Below, piece after piece: positions 1 to 10,830 of a DNA stretch of 64,000 nt; the first letter of the stretch is position 1; the number at the start of each line of letters is the position of its first letter. The stretch lies in contig OX393562.1 in the NCBI GenBank assembly GCA_947652115.1, positions 18,682,741 to 18,746,740 of the forward strand, given 5' to 3'. The stretch comes from Blastomussa wellsi (lineage: Eukaryota > Cnidaria > Anthozoa > Scleractinia > Plerogyridae). The notes beneath the pieces were generated by a model, which saw nothing but the letters and a program-made list of their open reading frames with translations, was not told the DNA's origin and did no database searches. Made by a program: the position numbers and the translations under genes.

Positions 1-132
1 TGCGTGACATCCGTAATATGGCCTATGCATTTAACACGGGTCCTCAGTGGTACGGACAGCAGTTAAAGGAGATTGTTACCTAAATTATCAGAAGGATAGA
101 GGGAAAACTTACTGTGTTTTTCTATATATTTT

Positions 133-133
<1 letters not shown>

Positions 134-166
<33 letters not shown>

Positions 167-298
167 ATTTTTTTAAACCAGTTTGATGTTAATTTCTCTT
201 TGTTTCAGATTATGCTAATCAACATAAGACAATGAGAAACGAAAATCAAACTGGTTTAAAAAATTTTTAACCAAAGATAAAATTAAACCACAACATAT
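134..298. mobile_element. Foldback/MITE-like inverted repeat
   Basis: Two arms of about 54 bp (134-187 and 245-298) are near-perfect reverse complements around a loop of about 57 bp. The outer ends read TGTTGTGGTTTAAAT and ATTAAACCACAACA and sit in TA-rich flanks, as expected for a TA-targeting non-autonomous DNA transposon. It has no coding capacity. The superfamily is not determined. Confidence 0.75.
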
Positions 299-1481
299 AT
301 ACTAGTGGTAATCAAAGATTAGTCAGTGTGTAGGTTTGGGTGAATTGCAGCATCTGTTTCCAAGAAAAAACACCAGCAGTAGGCAGGCTTCTGATATTCT
401 GATAAGTAGCTTCAATCATCTTTGCCAGTGATAGCCCAAATAAACTAATACAAATACGAAAAAAGTTTGACAAAATTGAAAAACACTAGAAGGGAATCCA
501 AAACAAAAAGAAAGCTACGCGACAAGCGTGGACATGACGTCATTCGTCCCTGATAAATTTTGGTGGTGTCCCCAGATTCACAGGAAAACTCGATTTCCTT
601 CCAATACGGGATTACAAATGTGTTCTATCGAATGCAATAAACTGCCGTACTTAAACTAAAAAATGTGTAAATTTTGTCTTTGTGGACTTCTGACAGCAGT
701 ATTACAAAACTGTCATGTAATCCTTTTATATTTGGCATCTGTAAATAGGATAAATGCCTAACTAACTATGAAAGACTTTCTTTATTTGAGGGCCAATTAG
801 TTATCACTAATTAATTAATGTTATTAGATAATTCAATTTTTAATTAATTAATTCATTAATATTAATTGATTAATTGGAAATTAATTATTTTGGGCGACCA
901 GCCTGGAGGGCTGGGCACCATAGCTGGCATGGCTGGGCGCCTGGAGGGATCCCAAAAAATTTTCTTTGAGCACAGCCTTGCAGATGTTGCAGGGAACATT
1001 ATAATTTATAAATATATTACAAAATGTATTACAAAAGCATTTGTCCTCAAACAACCTGTTCCCAGTGTGTCAATCAGTTTTCTGCTATCACCACAACACC
1101 GAAACTGCTGTACTAAGGAATAATTATGGATAAGCAGCAAGTTATCTTGCTGTACTTGTGCTACACTCTTAATGTTTAGTGCTGCTTTCAACGCTGTTGA
1201 ACACAGTGCACTTGCATGTAGGTTGCTGTGGCATGGAACACTCCTTCCACATTCGCGGGAAGGTGCTTTTGTGGTTTGAGTCTTACCTTTCAGGCTATTC
1301 CCATCAGTTAATGGGTCACTCTCCGGGAGATTTATTTTGGAATGTGGGTCTTTGCACGTGTACTTCCATCAGATTCTTATTTTTCTTGAAAGAGCACTAT
1401 CACAGGAATATTTTACTTCTCATGTGGTTGTACATACTTGAATACAAATGTACATGAAATCAGTCTGCATACGTAGTGATT
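299..1481. other. Intergenic, no gene recognised
   Basis: AT-rich sequence with a cluster of TTAATTAA-like words around 800-890. A 60-bp G-rich patch at 893-950 has short imperfect repeats of the type CTGG-GGGCTGGGC. The short ORFs here resemble no family I know and have no splice or start context worth noting. Confidence 0.5.
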
Positions 1482-1818
1482 AAGTGCCGTAGCAAGGGTA
1501 AAATAAGTGGGTGGGCACGCGAGCGCCAGAGGCGCAAGCTGCTCGGGGGTCTGGGGGAATGCCCCTGCAGAAAATTTTGAAATCTAGAGGCTTGGAAATG
1601 CTATTTCCAGCGTTCTCCAAGAGCTATTTGTGATTTACGCATATTGCGAACTATTTACTTCTTACACTGTCTCAGCAAACCAATGCACATTGAGAATACA
1701 ACAACATCAATTAGAAAATAGAAAAGCGACTGTCTCTGTGTCTTGGAACCAGCAAATGTTTCACCCTTCAGAGTCATCATAGTAAGTTCGTAGTTATTAA
1801 ACTGTCTGAGTTGCCTTA

Positions 1819-2212
1819 GGGTGTGATTACCCGGTGGGGTGGGCTGAAATATTGTTGCGATTACATGACAAATTTCAACCCGGGCTGAAATCTAAACCAT
1901 AGAAAACAACCTCGCTGCGCATGCTCACGTTGCCTTTTCAGCCCGGGCTGGCATTCCATTCCGATTTTTGTGGATTTTTCAGCCCATTTGCCCTGGCTTA
2001 AAATCCTAGCCCGGTTTCACAAACCGGGCTAGGATTTTCATGCTCATACTCATACTCAAGCCCGGGGCCAAACCTTCTCCATGTAATCTTCACGTTCATT
2101 TTAGAGGAACGCAGGCTTTCAGAACGCAGGCTTTTAGAACGCAGGCTTTCAGAACGCAGGCTGAAATCTCAGCCCGGCTAACCGGGCTGAAATTCACCAT
2201 GTAATCACCCCC
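1819..2212. mobile_element. Nested MITE with TTA target duplication
   Basis: It starts GGGTGTGATTAC and ends GTAATCACCCCC, flanked on both sides by TTA (1816-1818, 2213-2215). The inside is built from repeated pieces of an AGCCCGGGCTGAAAT-type motif in both orientations, making it strongly self-complementary. The 3-bp TTA duplication fits PIF/Harbinger or ISL2EU-type elements by established family habit; no protein is present to confirm it. It lies within the 1482-2606 element and is therefore the younger insertion. Confidence 0.7.
2107..2166. repeat. Tandem 15-bp repeat, four copies
   Basis: Four head-to-tail copies of GAACGCAGGCTTTCA with one or a few substitutions, inside the nested MITE. 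This is a local expansion of its internal sequence. Confidence 0.85.
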
Positions 2213-2611
2213 TTAGAGGCAAACGAAGACAGGCAGGTCGTTTTTTGAAAACTTCCCAAACAGGTGCTTGCACCGCTGGTTGTCCCCACAAACAACAAGA
2301 AAGAATAAACAGACAGAAATCCTAGAATGAGGAGAGAACGAGGCATCTAGATGTCTAGACACGTCAAGACAAGACAAGACATTGTTGTCACAATTTCTCG
2401 TTTGTTTTAGTATTTGGCTGTTTAATATTGTTGTGCATCACCCTATGTATGTTAAAAAATGAAAAGAAGTACAAATGTTATTGTTTCAAACCTCTCGGGA
2501 GATAAAATTTTATTTTCAACATTTTATACAGGTCTGTTTTTACTTTTTGGAAAAAAAAAACTGGGGGGCACGGGCCCCCCCAGCCCCTCCCCTTGCTACG
2601 GCACTGTGATT

Positions 2612-3733
2612 TGGTGAAGGGATATACATGTACATTGTAATAGCAGATTGTAATGGCAATAAGTTTTGAGTGTTTTTTCTGATGTCAATCAACTAAACAT
2701 GCGAGGGCAGAATTTCAGAAATCCTGCCAGAGTTCTTCAATTATAAAACAAACCTTGTACATGACAGGTTCAGTGCACTAGTAGGTTAGTTTACAACAAC
2801 TAAACCATTGGTTTTAAGTTTGCATTACTCTTTATGTGGTCAGCCTGATGGGCCAGTGGGCTTGATTGCAGACTTCTACAGCTTTAGTAAGCATTTAGTA
2901 TACATACATGTACAGGGTCCAATATGACGACTTTTAATAAGTCATACAGTTACATGCAGTAGTTTTAACTTTAAATAACTTTTCAAATGCATGAACTTGT
3001 ATTGTTTTTGCACTTACAGTAGTCTTGTATATTTTACTTCCTTTATCACAGGAGGATGCCCTAGGTGCCTGCCACTGCAGCAAAATGTGCATTAAGGCCA
3101 TGTAATTTAAGGCGTCACAACTTGTATGCAAGAGTTTCCTATCAGTAGAGCTGTTGAGTAAGTAGTTGTTGTCAGTGATGGGATTTTGTGTCTTCTTGTT
3201 TGACTAACTCCTACTTTTGTACAATGCCTGTACAAAAGGTTTACTAAATGTACCTTAGCTGAAAAAGTACTTACAGTATATACTGTATTAATAAAACAAA
3301 TTTTGGAATTGAAATTTTATGAAGGTGCTATTCCTTTCACTAATTAATTTTATTATTCTTTATTGTTATTTTTAATGCATAAACCACACAAAAAACTACT
3401 TTCAAGAATCATTTACAGTTCTTGCGCTACAGTTATTGTACAACTTAACAACGTACGTAGTTGTATTTATGTTAAAACACTGTATTGATTATTCTCTACT
3501 TGTTTTATATAAATAGCTCTTATTGAAGTTGAGCCTGCAATAATATATTCTTTTGTAAAGACAGCACACGAACGAGGCAAAAGGGTCAAAACATCGGACA
3601 ACACAATGTACAATGACCTGTTAGCCTCGTTTGTATGTCAAACCGCTGAGAACTCCAATAAGAGCCGTTCTGGCAATTATAAGGCCTCATTGCAATTCTT
3701 GTTAATTACCTAATGGTAGTATTATTAACACCG
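2612..3733. other. Intergenic, no gene recognised
   Basis: AT-rich DNA with only short unrecognised ORFs. No RNA gene, clear inverted repeat or splice-bounded exon was seen. Confidence 0.5.
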
Positions 3734-4320
3734 AACGAGAGATCATCGCAGTTATAAAAGTTGAGAAAAGAAAGCCTGAAAAATTCAGGCTTGGACGGAG
3801 TTTGCTCTCATGACCTTTGTGATACCAGAACTGGGAGTTGGTCACTTTTTGAGTTCATGATAAACCTGTAGAAGGTGAAGATAGATGCAAAATGTGAATA
3901 TATGAAATATCATATAGTTATCTGAACTGCTGTGAAAGATCATCATTTGAGGTTTCATTGCAGTTATGTCCTCAATGTATGCAGTTAAAAAGAAAGCCTG
4001 AAAAATTCAGGTTTGAACAGAATTTGAATGCTGGTGCAGTGCTTTATCAACTGAGCTATCAAGCCAATTGGGAGCTGGTCACTTTGTGAGTTTGTGAAGA
4101 TGATGATTGATGCAAATGTGAATACATTGTATATGAAATATCATATGTTTGAACTGCAGAGAAAGATAACAACAAATGAGAGATCGTGGGGGTTATGTAC
4201 TCAACTTAAGTAGTTGAGAAAAGAAAGCCTGGGATTTTAAGAAAGAGCACATTTGGGAGGAGGAAGTTTGGCCGAGTTGTTAGAGCCGTAAGTCATGGGT
4301 TCAAGTCCCGTTCTGACCAC
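3734..4320 (-). repeat. Tandem array of tRNA-derived SINE-like units
   Basis: Three units of about 200-230 bp start near 3734, 3937 and 4166; the last is cut short. Each shares a GAGAAAAGAAAGCCTG-type segment, and the first two continue as AAAAATTCAGG. In unit 2 the minus strand carries a tRNA A-box-like stretch, TTGATAGCTCAGTTGATAAAGC (complement of about 4042-4063). The end of the array has a plus-strand tRNA-like piece, with TGGCCGAGTTGTTAGAGC near 4269 and GGGTTCAAGTCCC near 4298, but no anticodon arm. The copies are diverged, so these are old retroposon remnants and not working tRNA genes. Confidence 0.6.
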
Positions 4321-6059
4321 TAGCTGTTGTTGTTCTTGGTTGACCCAAGTTCAACTCCTCAGCTGCACTTGTAAATAGCTAACTTGTCTGCCTCCTGCTA
4401 GTTGGGATTCTTAACCCTGTTATGTTTACACTGGCCATGAAAAGCCCCATATTTTTTATAATTATATTATTGTCAATTTGTCATTGCAGTAAAACTTTAC
4501 TTTGAAGTCCCTTTTGGGTTGGTTTCTTGAAGTATTTGCAGGCATAAATATATTGTTTTAGTAAAATATCAAATTAAACAATTTTAAAGTAGTGTGCATC
4601 TTGGGTATTTTGTTAATTGTTGAAGATCAATTCGAGGGCGCTGTCCAATGGGTGCCTGGTAGCCTGAGACATTTACATGTAAGTTACACCATCGGACAAC
4701 TAAATTTTTGTTCAGGTAGCCTGGATGGGCGCACAAACATGGAATTTTCATTACCATCTAATCTGTCCAATGACTCATTGGCTGGCTCCTAAACAGTTGG
4801 CTTTAGGCTGCTAACGTTTGGGCTTCAAAACAAAACAGCTATGTCAATTGCTTAAAAAAATGACACAAAAATGACTGGGCCATTATTGCTTGGAGCCCAT
4901 TGATAATGCACACATTTATCTAACAAAATATACCTTGAAAGGGGGAAAGATCACTGTGAAGATCTCTGCCAAGAAGCCCCCAAAAGGTGTGAGGCTTCAA
5001 TGGTGTACATGTTAGATGTATGTCACCATAATCTTTGTAACAAAGCAACTGTAACAAAGCGCGGGAAAAATGAGTGCGAGTGAGTCAATTGGTTTTGGTT
5101 GAACTTAACCAGTTGCTAAGTGTAATATAACGAAAGGATACGCGAAATGGTTTTGACGCAAGTGAAAATCAGTTAAAACGTATAGTAGGTATTCCCCTGA
5201 ACTCTGCTTTGCTGGCTGGTTGTCAGTGTTGTTTTTTTTTATGTCAGTTATTTCTACTGTTTGTCGTGTTAGCGCGTGGTACATGTACTTTTTACCTATG
5301 GCTGTATGTTTATGCACTCAAATGTGTACCTTTATGTGCCTTTATACAGACTTTTGTAGAGTTGCGACAATGGTAAAACGAATGGGGACCTGGAAGAGAG
5401 TTGGGAAGAAAATTGTGAAACCTTTTTATCCCATGTTCGTGTATGAATATGTGCAAGGCGATGTCCAAGCCATGGCCTGGACACTTCGTTGTGTGCTTGG
5501 GCAAGACAATGGGTACTGTCGAGTTCAATTTTGGGGGTAACCCTGCGATTAACAAGCATCCCTAGCCACTAAAAGAAACCGAAACCGGGATACGCTCCGA
5601 TCTGATGAGCCACTTGGCTCGACAGCTTACTTTACCTGCCCACGTGCACTTATGTCCAGGATTGAACGCAGGTATTGTTCAATTACCACTTCATATTTGA
5701 CTGGGTTATTTTTCATTTCCATATTACTTCGTATTTGACAGCATTACATGTATGTGTGTTTTAGTGAACTTTTATTAACGAGGACACTTTGTGATGCTTG
5801 TGATAAAGACTCATTAGCGGTCAATCCTGGACATATCTGCCCACGTGTGCATGTGTGTATGCTTCCGTCATCCGCTGTTAATCCCTCACTCCCCCCCCCC
5901 CCCCCCCGCCATACTCCCTTGGTCTTTTCTGGAGTGCTCTTTACTCAAACTAGTTCTTCTAGTCCGGTTGCAACTGATGTACCATTTGTCAGCACTGGCC
6001 AGCCAGACCTGTGCATTTGAAAATGAATAGATTTTTCTTTTGAGAGTTTTCCAAAATTT
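4321..6059. other. Intergenic, no gene recognised
   Basis: Several overlapping ORFs on both strands occur at 5105-5560, but none has family motifs or splice context. A homopolymer C tract lies at 5891-5907. Confidence 0.45.
5891..5907. repeat. Poly-C tract, 17 bp
   Basis: Uninterrupted run of 17 C residues, preceded by CCCTCACT. It is a simple repeat whose exact length is prone to sequencing error. Confidence 0.9.
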
Positions 6060-6390
6060 TATAATTTCAATTATCTCAGCGTTTCAAGGAATGCCAAAAC
6101 CTTTCACTCTAAACACCAATCAATGTTTTGTGGTGTTTTGTAAATTTTTGGATGATTTTGAGTATATTTGGGAGGAGGGGGTTTTTCTTAAAGGAGAAGG
6201 AAAATTTTGAGAAATAAGAAATATTGAAGATTTAATGCAGTTCAAAAATTAGAATTTGAAGTTTAAAATTAGAATATGCACACCCAAACAGTCCTCCTAC
6301 CAAGCTGGGGTGCTCTGTTTGTTAGTGTTGCCTTTTTATACCTTCTCTAAACCTCTCAAAATTTAATTCAAATTCAGGTAGAACCCCGCC
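6060..6390. mobile_element. Diverged copy of the 54.8-kb TTAA element
   Basis: It shares GCGTTTCAAGGAATG, a CACACCCAAACRGTCC block, AACCTCTCAAAA and the terminal AATTCAGGTAGAACCCCGCC with the element at 54,768-55,055, which lies in the opposite orientation. The 6-kb copy has a clear right end, but its left end is eroded, so the start given is approximate. Confidence 0.6.
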
Positions 6391-6392
6391 TT

Positions 6393-6535
6393 TAATGGCC
6401 CTAGTCAGCCTCCGCCATTTTCGATGGCATCGAAATTATGGAAATTGTATGGTGAAGCGCAGTCGTACTGTATTGCTGTACGTTATGGAATGGAATCGTT
6501 TAAATTGCTTTTAGCACATTTCTCAAGTTTTGCCT
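6393..6535 (+). repeat. Dispersed repeat, copy 1 of 2
   Basis: It matches 10,687-10,830 in the same orientation. The shared core includes GTCAGCCTCCGCCATTTTCG, then ATCGAAATTAT, TGTATGGTGAAGCG and TTTAGCA-TTTCTCA. The function is unknown; the boundaries are where similarity by eye fades. Confidence 0.7.
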
Positions 6536-6592
6536 GCCGCCCCGCATTTTCTTGACATGGTCCACCAGTCCCCACTGATTCTCACGACCTGA

Positions 6593-6737
6593 CCCTAGTT
6601 GTTCAAAGGGTTAAAAACGCTATCTTCCGGATCAATCATTATCTGTTCTTTAGCGTAGTTTGTTTTGTTTACAACACTTATCCTCTGGAAGCTAATTACC
6701 CACTGGATAACTTTATCGTCCTTTGAACAACCGGGGC
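6593..6737. mobile_element. MITE, GGTTGTTCAAAGG family, copy 1
   Basis: Inverted ends CTAGTTGTTCAAAGGG and CCTTTGAACAACCGGGGCC enclose about 110 bp with further inverted pieces such as TATCTTCCGGAT / CACTGGATAA. It is the same family as 24,472-24,619 but more diverged. No coding capacity. Confidence 0.75.
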
Positions 6738-9687
6738 CTGCCTTCTTAGATAAGATAACGGAATTAATCACTTCTGCCAAAAATTTAATGGGTCAAATAC
6801 TGGCACGCATTTAATTTTGGTTTTTCTTTACCGTTTTAATTCTTTATTTTACGCCGGTTGCCCCTCAAGTGCTCCTTTTGCACAAAAACAGTATAATAGC
6901 TTGCTGCAAACTCGACCAGAGCGGAAAGGACGCAGTTTGTTCCAGGCCTTTTAACAAGCAAAATAATCAAAGGAGAAGAAGACTGCTGAAGACTGGGGAG
7001 AGGACGTGATCATGGGAGCCTCCCACGCGGAGTTCTTTACCGCGCGCGAAGTCCGGCTCTATTTCGTCGGTTTTCCACCTGTTGCGCGTGACTCACCGCC
7101 CTTGCGCTATTCACGTGCAGGCGAACCTGGAAAACGCCATATTTGGCAAAGTCCCCTCTTACACAAACGCTCACGTTTTAGTCAACTTTTTACGTGATGT
7201 TAATGCCTTCATCCGGCTAATGCATGGATCATTAATCCAGCTAATTGCTAATTAAGTAGCGGGCGATTGTCATGCTAGCCCCGATGTCTAACCACAACAC
7301 TTTTTGCCCGGTCATTAGATGCATAAATGAACCGTAAACGGCACAAATGGTTCAACGTGAATTTCACGATTTACAGTTTTCTAGAATCGTTTTCGTTCTA
7401 CCCGCTCTTGTGGCTTAAATTGTGTTGACACCGTCCGTGTCATTGTCACGCCTCCGCTTAAAATGAACAAAATCGACGCGTTCCACGAACGCTTTAAGCG
7501 TGGTGCGCTTACCTTTTGTAAGCACAATCCGGTTTCTCCACGGGAGGCCCCGTTATATTTGCTTTGTTGTGGGAGTCGAAAAAACTAGTATGTGACTAAA
7601 TTATTTTGCGCCCCTGTCCCTGTGGTCAAATCCGCCCGTGTCCAGTTCTAGTGATTTCTGTAACGCTGTAAACGTGGATTATTGAGTTATCGTAGAAATT
7701 ATGGGAAAGAACTAAGTTAAATGTTCAAGCCGGCTTTGAGTGGCCCGCCTGCCTTCGCCTCTGTTTCACTTGTATCGGGAAAACGTAGTTAAGTCAGGAA
7801 CTCTCTGATTGGACAGCTAGCATGACACGTTCTTATCTCGTGTTGCCACTATAAAGTTTTCAAACTTGTGTTTATGTACGCTTCAACGGTTACTTTTCGC
7901 TTCTGCTTCGTGATCTAATTTGAAAACAGCTGCTTTGTAAAACATTAGATCAATCTCAAATGGCGTTTCTTTGCTGTTTCATTACTAAAATGTTCACTAC
8001 CGTTTTTACGTTTGAACAGTGACGAGTCGATATCACACGCACGTTTCTAAGTATCCGCATTACTGCCGCCATTGACGTCAACGTTAAACCTTGAACAGGG
8101 AAACACTATCAAGCCTTCGCCATCGCCGGTTTGAAAACGTGCGTTTCAGCATATTTGCATTCGTTCTTGTTGAATGAGCTCACAGAGCTTCTCGCTCCAG
8201 TAAGTTGTATTTGTTTTTTGACGTCAATTGATTTTCCATTGTATCAATTAAAACGTAAAGTTAATGGAGAACGCCCGAGGCTAAAAGCGAAATAGTTTCG
8301 TTCTAAAAAAGATAGCGTGCGATTTAGTGCTTTTATCTCTTGTTAGCTATCCTCATATTGCTTGTTTTAACCGGAAAAGGTAGATTTTTTGGACGTGAGA
8401 AACACAGGAATCGATTGAGTTACCCGTCACCCCAAATCATGATGCTGTTGAGAAGGAACACGAAAAATATGATGAGAAGTAGATCGATATTGAGAAAGGC
8501 ATGTGATTGACAGTCCTGCGGTTACTCAGATTACGTCAGTTTTCCGTTTTTTGATGAAAAAGAACGGCATGTTTACTTTATACTGTGTCGCGAACGTCAC
8601 AGTGACACGAAAAAACCTTTATTGTATTTTCTTAGGAATATTGCAAACAAACTGCTTGCACAAGTATGCCATATTTACTTAATTTCGTTGAAATCTCTAG
8701 AGATGTAAACGCGTGACTTTCTATCGCTGCCGCTAGTTCACCCTAAAATCAGGAAAAATGAACTTCAGAAAACGGTAGTCAAGTAATCCGCTCATGTCCA
8801 AAACCTTTACAGATATCTTACCAAAGGGGCGCCTTGGAAAACTATGCTCATGTTCTGCACGTTCTGACTGAAACGTTACGTTCATTGTACATATACTCCG
8901 TGTTTACACTACTATGCTGGTTTCAACAAAGCAAACCCCGGCAGCTGTCGCCGGCTGTCTCTGCAGAGAGAACGTTGACTGACATGTTGTGTCTCTGTGA
9001 CAAGCGGGCATGACGTGAGACTCGTGCGCCAATATATGTGGCTTGCTTTGGCTTCTCTCACAGTCAAGTTACGTTTAATCAGATTAAACCAACCAAGAGC
9101 CAACGCACTTGTGTCGCCTGCAATTGGAATTTTTCAAAATCGTCATTTCCAATCCGTTTCAATCTGCTCCATCCTCAGCTATCCTTGTTCCTTTTTGGTT
9201 TAGTATCCTTTGGTGTTTTTTTCCTTAGCAACCGAACATTTCTTTTTAGGTTTTATAAATTTTAATAATTTAGGTTTGTCGAAGAAATAACTCAAAATAT
9301 CGTGACGTAGCTCCTTTAATCAGGACAGCCGATTTTTACACCTTGTCGCGACATTCTTACTTCCCGCTTTTACCGGTTACAACTATGGCGCATGGAGTGG
9401 GGGACCGCAGATAAAAGATTCCTAAATCCCTCCCCTTCTACCTCAAATAATCGGTGCTTTCTCTTGAGGTTGCGATAACGACTTTTGAGTACAGTTTCTG
9501 CAGTGGGATCATTATTGGGACATTATTGCGTGTTGGTGACCATTGAGAAGGGAACCCATGAGGAAGTCGTAATATTTATTTAAGTTGGACAAAAATCGAG
9601 TACCAGAATAATTTAAATCATATTGTGTTATTTTCTACCCTTAATAAAAGGTAAAGATGTAAGTAATTATCCGTGATAACACTGACA
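6738..9687. other. Mostly unique intergenic DNA
   Basis: There is a moderately CpG-rich patch around 6990-7200. A plus-strand ORF there (7006-7197) has no recognised domain. The stretch 9140-9320 resembles 23,098-23,271 (see repeat entries). Otherwise no gene, RNA or transposon end is recognisable. It could hold regulatory DNA for sprouty, but nothing in the sequence proves this. Confidence 0.45.
9140..9320 (+). repeat. Dispersed repeat shared with 23.1 kb
   Basis: Shared words with 23,098-23,271 in the same order: AATCCGT-TCAA, CTGCTCCATCC, CTTGTTCCTTTTTGG-TTAGTATC, TTCCTTAG, then CTCA-AATATCGTGACG-AGCTCC. The two copies are about 14 kb apart and bracket the sprouty gene. Origin unknown. 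Confidence 0.6.
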
Positions 9688-10118
9688 ACAATTTATTGTC
9701 AGAGCCCGAGAAAATGAATTTTAAAGATGAAAAGGTGAAATCTTACCATTGCAGCCATTTTGTAAAATCGTCTTTAAGCGATTCATTGGAATTAGTGTAA
9801 CTTCAAAATTTGTTTTCGATGTTTGGTATTATTAGAAAAGATTTCTTTTGATAAGATATTTGAAGCAGTAACACAAACGTTTGCAATAAGGTGTAAATAA
9901 TTTTGGTACAACAATTTGTTATCAGAGCCTGAGAAAATGAATTTCAAAGTTTGCAAGCTATAGGCAAAATCTCGCATCTTTTAAGCGACTCATTGGAACT
10001 TCGAAATTTGTTTTCGATGTTTGGTGTTGTTAGAAAAGATATCTCTTGATGAGATATTTGAAGCAGTAACACAAAAGCTTGCAATAAGGTGTAAATAATT
10101 TTGGTACATAATTTTGTC
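9688..10118 (+). repeat. Two-copy tandem duplication, period about 223 bp
   Basis: ACAATTT-TT-TCAGAGCC at 9688 recurs at 9911. Both copies continue through GAGAAAATGAATTT, TTCGATGTTTGGT, GATATTTGAAGCAGTAACAC and GCAATAAGGTGTAAATAATT. They differ by scattered substitutions and small indels, so this is not a fresh duplication. The minus-strand ORFs across it come from the repeat itself. Confidence 0.85.
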
Positions 10119-10686
10119 CAATAAATAGTCTCGAAGTCCTGGCGGATTCCGTCTTAAAACACTCTTGCAGAGAGGCGATAAGTAATTTGATAGAAATCGT
10201 ATGAAAAAGAACTGAACAGAAGTGAAAACGGAAAACTGGACGAAAATTCTAACAAATAAATTAGATCTCAAAAGGAGAATATGTTTGTGACCAGAGTTTT
10301 TCTAACAAAGACTAAGAACTCTAACTCGCACACTAAAAACCAGTTGCTTTTATTGACTTGTACTTTCCTGTTGACTTTGATTCGATGTGCTTATGATCAA
10401 TAATGACCAAGGGAAGGCGATGAAATAGTGTATCAAGGAAAGCTAGGCCATAGAAATAGGGAAAATAAGAACTCTTTGCTGTAAACGGCCACATCAATTA
10501 TGCCATCGACTGAAACTCCCAAGTTCGAAGTAAGTCAAGAAATGATTCTCCTCGGCTTCTTAGTGATATTGCAAGACGAAGGTTTATGTCGATCTCTCTT
10601 GCGGTGGCTGTAACAGTCAGTCGACGCTTCGGGCGTAAGCTCTTCAGAGAGACGGACATAACACAAGTCTACACCTTCAAAAGGTT

Positions 10687-10830
10687 TTAGAGGGCAGTAG
10701 TCAGCCTCCGCCATTTTCGATGCCATCGAAATTATTGAACTTGTATGGTGTCCATGGTGAAGCGAAATCTTACGGCATTGCTGTAAGTTATGTTACTGGA
10801 AGTGTTTAATTTCCTTTAGCATGTTTCTCA
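10687..10830 (+). repeat. Dispersed repeat, copy 2 of 2
   Basis: Second copy of the unit at 6393-6535, same orientation, with an extra TGTCCATGG piece in the middle. No coding evidence. Confidence 0.7.

Larger units (their letters stand above)
1482..2606. mobile_element. Non-autonomous TIR element, about 1.1 kb, hAT-like ends
   Basis: The left end (from 1483) reads AGTGCCGTAGCAAGGG, and the reverse complement of the right end reads CAGTGCCGTAGCAAGGGG. A CAGTG-C-GTAGC start is typical of hAT-type transposons. The flanks carry a short direct repeat TGATT (1477-1481 and 2607-2611), shorter than the 8 bp expected for hAT, so class is tentative. The subterminal DNA is G-rich on the left (GGGGGTCTGGGGG) and C-rich on the right. 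No transposase is visible, and a second element is nested inside. Confidence 0.7.

Noticed and set aside
2101..2170. Short array looking like regularly spaced repeats
   Set aside because: The 15-bp units are directly adjacent without spacers and lie inside a MITE, so this is a plain tandem repeat.
4268..4320. tRNA gene with A- and B-box-like sequences
   Set aside because: The anticodon arm is missing and the stems do not pair; it fits the end of a degenerate SINE array.
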